The notes under the pieces: model-generated
Told to the model about the DNA's origin: nothing
Seen by the model: the letters and a program-made list of their open reading frames with translations, nothing else
The model's database searches: none
From: Roseococcus sp. SYP-B2431
Lineage (GTDB): Bacteria; Pseudomonadota; Alphaproteobacteria; Acetobacterales; Acetobacteraceae
Length of the DNA: 64,000 nt
Reading direction: 5' to 3'
Assembly: GCF_004336745.1 (NCBI RefSeq)
Contig: NZ_SJXD01000026.1
Location: 1-64,000, forward strand
Shown: positions 1-8,519 of the stretch, in pieces
Numbering within the stretch: the first letter of the stretch is position 1
Layout: each line of letters begins with the position of its first letter
Made by a program: the position numbers and the translations under genes

Positions 1-1575
1 GCCGCGCTCGATGTCGGCGGCGCGGGCGGCGTCGCGCGCGGCGGTGGCGCGGCTGGCGGCCTCGGCGCGGCGGCCCTCGGCGGCCTCGAACGCCGTGCGG
101 GAGGCTTCCAGCGCGGCCTCGGCGTCGCGCAGCCTGGCGTCGGCGGCCTGGAGCGCGGATTCGGGCAGCGCCTGCGCCTCGGCGGCGGCGCGCTGCATGG
201 CGAGCTGGGCCAGCTGATCCTGCACGCGGCGATGGCGCCCCTCGGCGAAGGCCAGCTCGGCGGCGATCTGGTTGGCGCGGGCGGCCAGCGCGGCGGCCGC
301 CTCGGTCGCGGCCTCGGTGCGGGCCTCGGCGCCGGCAAGCTCGCCATCCAGGCCGCGCGCCTCGGCCTCGGCGGTCTCGATGCGGGCGGGGATCTGCGCC
401 TCGGCCGAGGCGAGACCGGCCGCCTCGCGCTGGGCGCGGGTTTCCGCCGCGCGGGCATCGGCCTCGACGGAGCGGGCGTCCTCCAGATCGGCGAGGAGCT
501 GGGTCAGCGCCGCCTCGGCCTCGTCCAGCGTGGCCTGGGCGCGGCCGGCCTCGGCGGCGAGGTTCTCCGCCTCGACGCGGCGACGCTCCAGCAGGGTTCG
601 GGCCACGCCCTCCTCGGCGCGCGGCGCCTCGATGGCGGCGAAGGCGGCCTCGGCCAGCCGGCGCGCCTCCCCGGCGGCGGCCTCGGCCAGGGCCAGCGCC
701 TGTGTCCGGGCGGCGAGGGTCTCGCGCGCGGCCTCGATCGCCGCCTCGGCGCGGGCGACGAGGATGGCGAACCAGTCGCCCTCGGCGTCGCGCACCAGGC
801 CGGAGATGTTGCGGTAGCGGATGGCCTGCCGGGCCTGCTTCTTCAGGCTTTCCTGCTGGACGCCGAGCTGGCCCAGCAGATCCTCGCTGCGGGAGAGGTT
901 GGTCTCGGCCTGGCGCAGCTTCAGCTCGGCCTCGTGCCGGCGGGCACGCAGGCCGGCGATGCCGGCCGCCTCCTCCAGCACGCCGCGGCGCTCCTCGGGC
1001 TTGGCGCCGATCAGCGCCGCCACGCGGCCCTGGCTGACCATGCCCGAGGCACGCGGGCCGCTGGCGAGGTCCGCGAACATGGTCTGCACGTCCCGCGCCC
1101 GCACCTCGCGGCCGTTGATGCGGTAGGTGCTGCCGGCGCCGCGGTCGATGCGGCGGATCACCTCCAGCTCGGCGGCCTGGTCCATGGGCGCGGGGGCCAC
1201 GCCCTGGGCGTCCTCCAGGCTCAGCACCACCTCGGCGAGGTTCCTGGCCGGGCGGGTCGCGGTGCCGGCGAAGATAATATCGTCCATCTCGCCGCCGCGC
1301 AGCGACTTGGCCGAGCTCTCGCCCATGGCCCAGCGCAGCGCCTCGACGACATTGGACTTGCCGCAGCCATTGGGGCCGACGATGCCGGTGAGCCCCGGCA
1401 GGACGGGAACCTGCACCGGCTCGGCGAAGGACTTGAAGCCCGCGACGCGCAGTCCCGTCAGCGTGGCCGTGAGGCGCCGCGCCTCGGCCGCCGGGCTGGT
1501 GTCGGGGGCGGCATCCGGCGCGATCCCCTCACCGGCCTCCACATCAGCGGAGGGGGCCGGCTTGGGTTCCGTCAA
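1..1575 (-). CDS. smc: Chromosome segregation ATPase SMC, N-terminal part (cut by window edge)
   Basis: SMC proteins dimerise through a long coiled coil and use ATP-binding heads to organise and segregate the chromosome. The first 525 codons are visible. After a poorly conserved 40-residue leader comes the head domain with GFKSF and a Walker A motif GPNGCGKS at about residues 67-74. From about residue 165 the sequence turns into the Ala/Glu/Arg-rich coiled-coil arm and runs off the window before the hinge. I chose the TTG at 1573-1575 as start because it overlaps the upstream TGA as TTGA, which suggests translational coupling with the DsbA-like gene; a GTG ten codons further on is the alternative. 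Family assignment is firm, the exact start is inferred. Confidence 0.93.
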   Translation of the reverse strand, partial: MTEPKPAPSADVEAGEGIAPDAAPDTSPAAEARRLTATLTGLRVAGFKSFAEPVQVPVLPGLTGIVGPNGCGKSNVVEALRWAMGESSAKSLRGGEMDDIIFAGTATRPARNLAEVVLSLEDAQGVAPAPMDQAAELEVIRRIDRGAGSTYRINGREVRARDVQTMFADLASGPRASGMVSQGRVAALIGAKPEERRGVLEEAAGIAGLRARRHEAELKLRQAETNLSRSEDLLGQLGVQQESLKKQARQAIRYRNISGLVRDAEGDWFAILVARAEAAIEAARETLAARTQALALAEAAAGEARRLAEAAFAAIEAPRAEEGVARTLLERRRVEAENLAAEAGRAQATLDEAEAALTQLLADLEDARSVEADARAAETRAQREAAGLASAEAQIPARIETAEAEARGLDGELAGAEARTEAATEAAAALAARANQIAAELAFAEGRHRRVQDQLAQLAMQRAAAEAQALPESALQAADARLRDAEAALEASRTAFEAAEGRRAEAASRATAARDAARAADIERG

Positions 1576-2204
1576 GATTTAGGCGCTTGCTGCACCAGCT
1601 GGACGAACTGGTCGAAGGGCAGGTTGCCCGACTGCATCCGGCCGTTGAAGACGAAGCTCGGCGTGGCCGAGATGCGGAACTGGCGCTCGGCCTCCATGCG
1701 CTGCTCCAGGATGCCGCGGCGCAAGCCTTCATCCGCGACGACGGCGTCGAAGCCCTTCCGGTCCATGCCGGCGAGCGCGGCCATGCGGGCCAGCTCCTCC
1801 ATCTGGCGGCCCTGCTGGAAGGCCCAGCGGTCCTGCGTCTGAAGCAGCGTGCCGATGAAGGGACCGTAGCGGTCCTCGGGCAGCGAACGGGCGATGCAGG
1901 CCCCGGCGAGGGCGATGCCGTCGAGGGGGAAATCGCGCCAGACGAAGCGGATGCGGCCGGTGTCCACCAGCTCGGACTTCACGCGCGCCCAGGTGTTGTT
2001 GTGGAAGGCGGCGCAATGGCCGCAGGTGAGCGAGAAGAACTCCATGACCGTGACCGGGGCGTCGGCGCGGCCGATGGAGCGCGGCCCGAGGCGCGGGTCG
2101 GAGTTGGCGGTGCTCCCCTGGGCGAGCGCCAGGCTGGGTCCCAGGAGGCTGGGCCCCAGCGGGGCGGCGGCGAGGAGGCCGAGGGACCGACGGGAAAGCG
2201 GCAT
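1572..2204 (-). CDS. Exported DsbA-family thiol:disulfide oxidoreductase
   Basis: This is a 210-residue thioredoxin-fold protein predicted to act in the periplasm on disulfide bonds of exported proteins. Residues 1-29 form a signal peptide that begins with a twin-arginine-like SRRSLGLL and ends at an ALA-type site. The redox motif CGHC lies at residues 61-64, and the cis-proline loop is in ISATPSFVFN near residue 180. Its length suits the thioredoxin_4/DsbA family. It shares a TTGA junction with smc, and the DUF721 gene lies 248 bp upstream on the same strand, so the three are probably co-oriented as a unit. No membrane partner of the DsbB type is visible here. The specific substrate is unknown. 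Confidence 0.9.
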   Translation of the reverse strand: MPLSRRSLGLLAAAPLGPSLLGPSLALAQGSTANSDPRLGPRSIGRADAPVTVMEFFSLTCGHCAAFHNNTWARVKSELVDTGRIRFVWRDFPLDGIALAGACIARSLPEDRYGPFIGTLLQTQDRWAFQQGRQMEELARMAALAGMDRKGFDAVVADEGLRRGILEQRMEAERQFRISATPSFVFNGRMQSGNLPFDQFVQLVQQAPKS

Positions 2205-2452
2205 GAGCCTGTGCTCCGGCTGGATGGTGGCCCATCATCTGGCGTAGGGGGCCGGGGATGTCCAGTTTCCTGCGGCCGGAGTGCAGGTCCCGCCCACGGC
2301 CCCGTCGGGCCGATCAGCGGCGGCATGGGGTGAAGAAGCGTATCTCGGGGCCGCTCCGCGCCATGACGGGGATCGCCGCGCGCGCAGCCCTGGGGTGAGG
2401 CGGAATCGCTCCGGGGGATCGAGTAGACCCGCCCGGCCATGCACCGCCGGAA

Positions 2453-2917
2453 TCAAGGTTTCCGGGCATAGACGCCCTTGGCCAGGCGCTCCAGCGCCGC
2501 GCGCAGCTCCTCGCCGGGCACGCCCTCGAGACGGCTTCGCACGGGCGCGGGGACCGGGCCGGGGACAGGTCGCGCGGACTGCGGCGGCGCCGGCCGGGGC
2601 GGGCGCTGCACGAAGGCCAGCTTGCGGACCGCGATCCGGCCGAGATGGGAATTGATCCGCTCCATGATCGCCGGCGCCGCCATGCCGAGCTCCATCGCGG
2701 CGGGGCCGGCGCAGGCCAGCAGCAGCGTGCCGGCCGAGAGCTTCACCGGCTCCGCCATGCCGGCCGTGCCGGGCCCCACGATGATCGGCCAGTCCGCCAG
2801 GATCTGCGCCGAATCCGGGCTGCGCTTGCGGAAGGCCGGGCGGGTCAGGCGGGGGATGAGGGAAGCGAGGTCGCGTGCGCCGCCGAAGGGGGCGCTGGAC
2901 AGCGGCGGCAGGACCAT
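2453..2917 (-). CDS. DUF721 (DciA-like) protein
   Basis: A 154-residue protein of the DUF721 family. DciA, the founding member studied, helps load the replicative helicase in bacteria that lack DnaC. The family core is recognisable as a helical start (LASLIPRLTRPAFRKRSP), then ADWPIIVGP, then SAGTLLLACAGPAAMEL and a final INSHLGRIAVRKLAFV. A basic Pro-rich linker and a short C-terminal helix follow. I chose the ATG at 2915-2917, just before the conserved core; an upstream TTG at 2932 would abut mutY. It is head to head with mutY with only 14 bp between start codons. A direct role in helicase loading here is inferred from the family only. Confidence 0.8.
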   Translation of the reverse strand: MVLPPLSSAPFGGARDLASLIPRLTRPAFRKRSPDSAQILADWPIIVGPGTAGMAEPVKLSAGTLLLACAGPAAMELGMAAPAIMERINSHLGRIAVRKLAFVQRPPRPAPPQSARPVPGPVPAPVRSRLEGVPGEELRAALERLAKGVYARKP

Positions 2918-2931
2918 CTCCTTCTTCGCCA

Positions 2932-3954
2932 ATGCCTCACCCCTCCGCTGACGAACTGCTCGCCTGGTACGACCGCTCCGCCAGACGCCTCGGCTGGCGC
3001 GGCCAGGTGGACCCATACCGCATATGGGTGAGCGAGGTCATGCTCCAGCAGACGACCGTCGCGGCCGTGGCACCGCGCTATGCGCGCTTCCTGGAGCGAT
3101 TCCCGGATGTGGGCGCGCTGGCGGCAGCCGATTGGGGCGAACTGGCGGAGGAATGGGCCGGGCTCGGCTACTACGCCCGGGCGCGCAACCTGCATGCCGC
3201 GGCCAAGGCCATCGCGGCGGGCGGGTTTCCCGCCGACTCGGCCGGATGGCGGGCCCTGCCGGGGATCGGGCCCTATACGGCGGCGGCGATCGGGGCGATC
3301 GCGCTGGGCGAGCCGGTGGTGCCGCTGGACGGGAATGTGGAGCGGGTGGTCTCGCGCCTCTTCGCCATCGAGGCCCCCCTGCCCTCGTCCCGGCCGGAGC
3401 TGGGCCGCCTGGCGCAGGCCTTCGCCGAGCAGGTCCCGGTGCGCGCCCGCCCGGGCGATTTTGCGCAGGCGCTCTTCGACCTGGGCGCGACGGTCTGCAC
3501 GCCGCGGAACCCCGCCTGCGTGCTCTGCCCCTGGCGGGCGGATTGCCTGGGCGCGGCGAAGGGCATCCAGGCAAGCTTGCCGCGCAAGGTGCCGAAGGCG
3601 GCGCGGACCGCGCTGCACGGCGTGCATTTCGCCGTGACCGATCGGGAGGGACGGCTGCTGCTGGTCCGCCGGCCGGAGGCCGGGTTGCTCGGCGGCATGC
3701 TCGGCCTGCCCGGGACGCCGTGGCGGGCGTCGCCCTGGACCGACGGGGAGGCGCTGGGCCATGCGCCCCTGCCCGGCCTGTGCTGGACGCCGCGTCCCGG
3801 CATCGCGCTGCACGGCTTCACGCATCGCGATCTCAGCATGCGGGTGGTGGCGGCGCAGGTGCCGGACCTGCCCAATTGGGGCGAGCGGGCAACGATGGAG
3901 GAGGCGGCGAAAAGCCTGCCGACGGCGATGCGGAAGCTCCTCGCCCTGCTCTGA
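2932..3954 (+). CDS. mutY: A/G-specific adenine DNA glycosylase MutY
   Basis: MutY removes adenine mispaired with 8-oxoguanine and so limits G:C to T:A mutation. The 340-residue protein has the usual order. The catalytic Glu35 sits in SEVMLQQT. A helix-hairpin-helix with LPGIGPYTA is at about 109-117, and the catalytic Asp133 is in PLDGNVERV. A 4Fe-4S cluster is formed by C189, C196, C199 and C205 with the family spacing C-x6-C-x2-C-x5-C. The C-terminal third is a NUDIX-like 8-oxoG recognition domain (HGVHFAVTDREGRLLLVRR). The ATG at 2932 is chosen because the longer frame upstream overlaps the divergent DUF721 gene and lacks homology. All key residues are present. Confidence 0.96.
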   Translation: MPHPSADELLAWYDRSARRLGWRGQVDPYRIWVSEVMLQQTTVAAVAPRYARFLERFPDVGALAAADWGELAEEWAGLGYYARARNLHAAAKAIAAGGFPADSAGWRALPGIGPYTAAAIGAIALGEPVVPLDGNVERVVSRLFAIEAPLPSSRPELGRLAQAFAEQVPVRARPGDFAQALFDLGATVCTPRNPACVLCPWRADCLGAAKGIQASLPRKVPKAARTALHGVHFAVTDREGRLLLVRRPEAGLLGGMLGLPGTPWRASPWTDGEALGHAPLPGLCWTPRPGIALHGFTHRDLSMRVVAAQVPDLPNWGERATMEEAAKSLPTAMRKLLALL

Positions 3955-4030
3955 CCCCTCGCCGCGACGACCGATCCGATCAATTCTCGGCCGCACAGCT
4001 GTACGGCCCCACTCACGCCAAGGACCTTTC

Positions 4031-5125
4031 ATGGACACCTCTCCCCTGTTCCGCCCCTTCCGGCTCGGTCAGCTCAACTTGCCGAACCGCATCGTCATGG
4101 CGCCCATGACGCGGCGGCAGAGCCCGGGCGGCACGCCCTCCGAGGAGGTGGTGGGCTACTATCGCCGCCGGACGGAAGGGGGCGTCGGCCTCATCATCAC
4201 GGAAGGCACGACGATCGACCGCAAGGCCGCCTCCAACGACGCGGCGATCCCGAACTTCCACGATCCGGCGAGCCTGGATGGATGGGCCCGGGTCGTCGCA
4301 GCGGTGCATGCCGCGGGCGGGTGCATCGCGCCGCAGCTCTGGCACCAGGGCAACGCCCGGGCGGCGGGGCTGGGCCCGCATCCGGAGGCGCCGTCCGAGG
4401 GGCCCGCGCCCTCGCACAAGGCCTCGCGGGCGATGAGCGACGCCGACATCGCCGATACGATCGAGGCCTTCGCCAAGGCCGCCGCGGCGGCGCAGCGGAT
4501 CGGCTTCGACGCCGTGGAGCTGCATGGCGCGCATGGCTATCTGATCGACCAGTTCCTGTGGTCCGGCACCAACCCGCGCACCGACGCCTATGGGGGCGAC
4601 GCGGTCGGGCGCACGCGATTCGCGACCGACATCCTCCGCGCCATCCGCGCGGCCGTAGGGCCGGACTTCCCGCTGATCTTCCGCTTCTCGCAGTGGAAGC
4701 TGCAGGACTACGGCGCGAAGATGGCCCCGACGCCAGCCGAGCTGGAGCGCGTGCTGAGGCCGCTGAGCGAGGCGGGCGTGGACATCTTCCATGCCTCGAC
4801 GCGCCGCTTCTGGGTGCCGGAATTCGACGGCTCCGACCTCAACCTGGCGGGATGGACGAAGAAGATCACGGGCAAGCCGGCGATCTCCGTGGGTTCGGTC
4901 GGCCTCGCGGGCGGCGACTTCGTCGAGCAGCTGCGAGGCCCGTCGCTGGGCGCGCCCGTGGGATCGCTCGACGACCTCCTGCGCCGGATGGCGGCCGAGG
5001 AGTTCGACCTCATCGCCATCGGCCGCGCGCTTATCACCGATCCGGTCTGGGCGAAGAAGGTGCGCGAGGGGCGGCTGGGCGAACTGCTGCCCTTCGAGAA
5101 GGCGCAGCTCGCCACGCTGAGCTGA
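4031..5125 (+). CDS. NADH:flavin oxidoreductase, Old Yellow Enzyme family
   Basis: A 364-residue FMN-dependent TIM-barrel reductase likely to reduce activated C=C bonds with NAD(P)H in the cytosol. Visible family signatures are the start LFRPFRLGQLNLPNRIVMAPM, QLWHQG at 102-107 and the long ELHGAHGYLIDQFLW block around 163-177. SVGSVGL and IGRALITDP follow near the end and belong to the FMN phosphate site. It stands alone between mutY and a convergent ABC receptor gene, so the neighbourhood does not reveal a substrate. The ATG at 4031 is preferred over the longer upstream frame because homology begins exactly there. Confidence 0.92.
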   Translation: MDTSPLFRPFRLGQLNLPNRIVMAPMTRRQSPGGTPSEEVVGYYRRRTEGGVGLIITEGTTIDRKAASNDAAIPNFHDPASLDGWARVVAAVHAAGGCIAPQLWHQGNARAAGLGPHPEAPSEGPAPSHKASRAMSDADIADTIEAFAKAAAAAQRIGFDAVELHGAHGYLIDQFLWSGTNPRTDAYGGDAVGRTRFATDILRAIRAAVGPDFPLIFRFSQWKLQDYGAKMAPTPAELERVLRPLSEAGVDIFHASTRRFWVPEFDGSDLNLAGWTKKITGKPAISVGSVGLAGGDFVEQLRGPSLGAPVGSLDDLLRRMAAEEFDLIAIGRALITDPVWAKKVREGRLGELLPFEKAQLATLS

Positions 5126-5138
5126 GGCTGGGCCGGCG

Positions 5139-6731
5139 CTACACGCGCCGGATGTTGTAGAACAGCGCCACGCCTTGGAGCATCCCCTCCAGGTTCGCGC
5201 GCAGCGCCGTGGGCGAGAAGAACTGGCCGAGCGGCACATAGGGCACCTGGTCGAAGGCCGCGCGCTGCATCTGCCGCCCGATCTGCGCGCGGGCGGCATC
5301 GTCGGGCGCGTCGAACCAGGTGTCGCGCAGGGTCTCCAGCTCCGGGACGCTGGGCCAGCCGAAGATCGCGCTTCGGCCGTGCCCGCGGATCAGGTTGTTC
5401 GCCGCCGGGTTCACCTGGGCGCTGCCGGCCGTGAAGCTCACCGTCGCGTTCCAGCCGCCGCGCTCGGGCGGGTCCTGGTTCAGCATGCGGCGTACGACGC
5501 TGCCCCAGTCGGTCGCGACGTAGTCGAGGTTCAGGCCCATCCGGCGCATGAGGTCGCCCGCCACCTCGCCCATCGCATTGATCACGGGGAAGTCGGTGGG
5601 GACGAGGAAGGTGACCTTCTCGCCCTTGTAGCCGGCCGCCTCGAGCTCGCGCTTCGCGGCGTCGGCGCTGATGGGGTTGCGCAGGATCTCCATGCCCTCG
5701 TCGCTCGCCATCACGCTGGGCGGCGCGAAGAAGCCGTAGGGCACACGCCAGAAGGTGCGGTCCTCGCTGGCGGCGGCGAGCATGAAGTCGGTCTGGTTGG
5801 TGGCGCGCAGCAGCACGCGGCGGATGGCCGGATTGTCGAAGGGCGGGTGGAGGGCGTTCGGCCGTAAGAAGCCGATCGAGCCGTTGGGGTCGAGGATCTC
5901 GACCTTCACGCCGCGGGCGCGCTTCAGCTGCGGGATCACGTCGATGGTCGGCAGTTCCCACCAGTCCACCTCGCCGCGCTGGACCGCCGCGCTGGCCGTG
6001 GCGCCGTCGGGGATGGTGATCCACTCGACGCGGTCGAAATGCACCTGCTTGCCGCCCGACATGTAGGAGGCTGGCTCCTGCCGCGGCCGGTAGCGGTCGA
6101 ACCTCGCATAGACGTTGCGCGAGCCGGCCAGCCGCTCCTCCGCGACGTAGCGGAAGGGGCCGCTGCCGATCAGCTCCGGCACGGCCTGGGAGGAGGGCGT
6201 CGCGGCCAGGCGCTCGGGCATGATGGCGCAGAGATGCGTGCCGACCTTGGCCAGCGCGTCGGGCAGCAGCGGAAAGGGCTTCTTCAGGCGGAAGCGGAGG
6301 CTGCGGTCGTCAGGGGCGGAGAGCTCGTCCGTCACGGCCCAGAGCGCCTGGCCGAAGGCGTCCCGCGTCGCCCAGCGACGGATGGAGGCCACGCAGTCGC
6401 GCCCGCGGACGGGCTCGCCGTCGTGGAAGACCAGGCCCTCGCGCAGGCGGATGGTGAAGGTCTTCCCATCGTTCTCGATGGTGTCGCCCTCGGCCATCTG
6501 CGGCCGCGCGCGCAGGTCGGAATCCCAGCCGTAGAGCGTGTCGAAGACCATCATCGCGTGGTTGCGCGTGACGAAAGCCACCGAGTGGATCGGGTCCAGC
6601 AGCGCCAGGTCCGCCTGGGGCACGAAGCGGAGGGTCCGCCGGCCCGGCGCCCCCTGGGCGGCGGCGAGCCGGGGTGCCGCGATGGCGGCGCCGGCCGTGA
6701 GCCCGGTCCTGAGCAAGTTGCGACGGTGCAT
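5139..6731 (-). CDS. ABC transporter substrate-binding protein, family 5 (peptide/nickel type)
   Basis: A 530-residue periplasmic receptor of the DppA/OppA family. It has a signal peptide MHRRNLLRTGLTAGAAIAAP ending in AAAQG, with a twin-arginine-like start. The typical sequence landmarks are FVPQADLALLDPIHS, the VFDTLYGWDS segment, the signature region TIRLREGLVFHDGEPV around residues 100-115, and LIGSGPF. No permease or ATPase genes of this class are adjacent, so it is an orphan receptor, as is common in this bacterial group. It is transcribed away from the MFS gene, with about 258 bp between the two starts. The ligand cannot be told from sequence. Confidence 0.9.
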   Translation of the reverse strand: MHRRNLLRTGLTAGAAIAAPRLAAAQGAPGRRTLRFVPQADLALLDPIHSVAFVTRNHAMMVFDTLYGWDSDLRARPQMAEGDTIENDGKTFTIRLREGLVFHDGEPVRGRDCVASIRRWATRDAFGQALWAVTDELSAPDDRSLRFRLKKPFPLLPDALAKVGTHLCAIMPERLAATPSSQAVPELIGSGPFRYVAEERLAGSRNVYARFDRYRPRQEPASYMSGGKQVHFDRVEWITIPDGATASAAVQRGEVDWWELPTIDVIPQLKRARGVKVEILDPNGSIGFLRPNALHPPFDNPAIRRVLLRATNQTDFMLAAASEDRTFWRVPYGFFAPPSVMASDEGMEILRNPISADAAKRELEAAGYKGEKVTFLVPTDFPVINAMGEVAGDLMRRMGLNLDYVATDWGSVVRRMLNQDPPERGGWNATVSFTAGSAQVNPAANNLIRGHGRSAIFGWPSVPELETLRDTWFDAPDDAARAQIGRQMQRAAFDQVPYVPLGQFFSPTALRANLEGMLQGVALFYNIRRV

Positions 6732-6989
6732 GAAGTGCCTCCGGCCAAGCTGTGCCGCGATGCTGCGGCGCAGCTTCCCGGTGCGTCAATGTTTTTGCGG
6801 CCGCGCAGCGGCCCGGGGCCGCCAGGCATGACGCGCGGGCGGCCGCCCCGCTCGGGCGGGGGCTCCCGCCGCTCCCCGCGCTCCGCCATAGTCGGCGCCG
6901 ACGGCGCCCTTTCGAGGCCCGCGGAGAGGAAACGAAATGCCCGGCCGCCAGGCTCGCCCCCATCCGGCCCGCGCCCATCCGGGCGGATC

Positions 6990-8234
6990 ATGACCGGCGC
7001 CGAAGACCGAAGACCTGCGCGCCGCTCGCCCTTCACCCAGCGCAATTTCCGGTTCCAGTGGCCGGCCGACCTCGCGACCTCGCTGGGCTTCGAGATGGAG
7101 ACGCTCATCCTCGGCTGGTATGTGCTGGTCACCACGGAATCGGTGGTCTGGCTGACCGCCTTCGGCGCGCTGCAGTTCACCGGGACGCTGCTGGCGCCGC
7201 TGCTGGGCGTGGCCGGCGACAGGGTGGGGCAGCGGAACCTGCTCGCCGCGATGCGGATGGTCTACCTGGTCATCGCCGCCTGCGTCGCGGCCCTCGCGGC
7301 GACGGGGAATCTCAGCCCGGCGGCGGTGCTGGTCGCGGCCGCGCTGCTCGGGCTGGTGCGGCCGTCCGACATCGGCGTGCGCAACACGCTGGTGGCCGCG
7401 ATCCTGCCGGCCGACATGCTCGCCGGCGCGCTGGGCGTCAGCCGCGCCAGCATGGACGGCGCCCGGGTGGTCGGGGCGCTGGCCGGGGCGGGGCTCGTCG
7501 CGGCCCTCGGCATTGGGGCGGCCTATGGGGTGGTGGTGGGACTCTATCTGGCGGCCGTGCTGCTGACGCTGGCCGTCCACGAGCCGCCGCGCGCCGGGCC
7601 CAAGGCCGGGCCGGCCACGGTCCTCTCGGTCTGGCGGGAGCTCGCCGAGGGCGTGGCGCACACGCGGGGCTCGCCGGTGCTGATGGCGGCGCTGTGGATG
7701 GCATGGCTCGCGAATTTCGCGGCCTATCCGCTCTCCGGCGGGCTGCTGCCGCACGTGGCGCGCGAGGTCTACGGCATGGACCGGACGGGCCTCGGCCTGC
7801 TCGTCGCCTCCTTCGCGGGCGGGGCGCTGGCGGGCTCGATGATCGTCAGCCTGCGCGGCGTGGGCGAGCGGCCGGCGCAGGTCATGCTGGCAGCGGCCGG
7901 GCTGTGGTTCGCGCTCCTGCTGGTCTTCGCGCAGATCGGCACGGCCGGGGCGGGGATGGCCATGCTGTTCCTCGCCGGCTTCGTGCAGAGCTTCTGCATG
8001 ATCCCGATGTCGGTGCTGCTGCTCCGCTCGACCGAGGCGGCCTTCCGCGGACGGGTGATGGGGCTGCGGATGCTCTCCATCTACGGGCTGCCGCTGGGGC
8101 TGCTGGGGGCGGGCTTCGGCGTGGCGCGGATCGGCTTCGCCTCGACCGCGACGATCTACGCGGCCTTCGGACTTGCCGCGACGGCGCTGATCGCCTGGCA
8201 CTGGCGCGGCCCGCTCTGGCGCCGGGAGGGCTGA
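6990..8234 (+). CDS. MFS transporter (enterobactin-exporter-like)
   Basis: A 414-residue inner-membrane protein of the major facilitator superfamily, of the MFS_3 type that includes EntS-like exporters. After a short charged N-terminus (FTQRNFRFQW), about ten to twelve hydrophobic segments alternate with short loops. The family loop GVAGDRVGQRNLL between helices 2 and 3 and FRGRVMGLRML in the second half are visible. I place the start at ATG 6990, since the longer upstream reading is antisense to the ABC receptor gene. No siderophore synthesis genes are nearby, so substrate is unknown. It is followed by 285 bp without a recognisable gene before the end of uvrA. Confidence 0.88.
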   Translation: MTGAEDRRPARRSPFTQRNFRFQWPADLATSLGFEMETLILGWYVLVTTESVVWLTAFGALQFTGTLLAPLLGVAGDRVGQRNLLAAMRMVYLVIAACVAALAATGNLSPAAVLVAAALLGLVRPSDIGVRNTLVAAILPADMLAGALGVSRASMDGARVVGALAGAGLVAALGIGAAYGVVVGLYLAAVLLTLAVHEPPRAGPKAGPATVLSVWRELAEGVAHTRGSPVLMAALWMAWLANFAAYPLSGGLLPHVAREVYGMDRTGLGLLVASFAGGALAGSMIVSLRGVGERPAQVMLAAAGLWFALLLVFAQIGTAGAGMAMLFLAGFVQSFCMIPMSVLLLRSTEAAFRGRVMGLRMLSIYGLPLGLLGAGFGVARIGFASTATIYAAFGLAATALIAWHWRGPLWRREG

Positions 8235-8519
8235 CGCGCGGCCGGCCGGGCGCCGCGATGGCCGAACCCCCGTCCGATCATCCAGAGGCATGCCCAGGCC
8301 TCATCCGAAGCCAAGGTTTGTTCCAGCTGCGACCTGGCCAATGCGCCGGTCTGCGTCAGCCTCGGGCTGAGCTGGACGGGAACGCGCCAGTCCGGTGGCT
8401 GGGGGGGCCGCCTGATCCGGAGGACGGCCCAGGGGACGCGGCAGCCGCTTCACGCTGTCGCTGCCGCTGGACCGGGGCGAGTTCCTGGCCGCGCCGGCCC
8501 GCTGCGGCGACGGTCGCGG

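Noticed and set aside
232-1842. Long plus-strand frame opposite smc, and others of the same kind (for example 41297-43726, 22353-23783 on the minus strand)
   Set aside because: They lie antisense or out of frame to genes with clear motifs. Long frames without stops are expected opposite genes at this GC content, and their translations are low-complexity.
8235-8519. Small gene between the MFS transporter and uvrA
   Set aside because: Frames here have no ribosome binding site and run antisense into the transporter end. I see no protein family in them.
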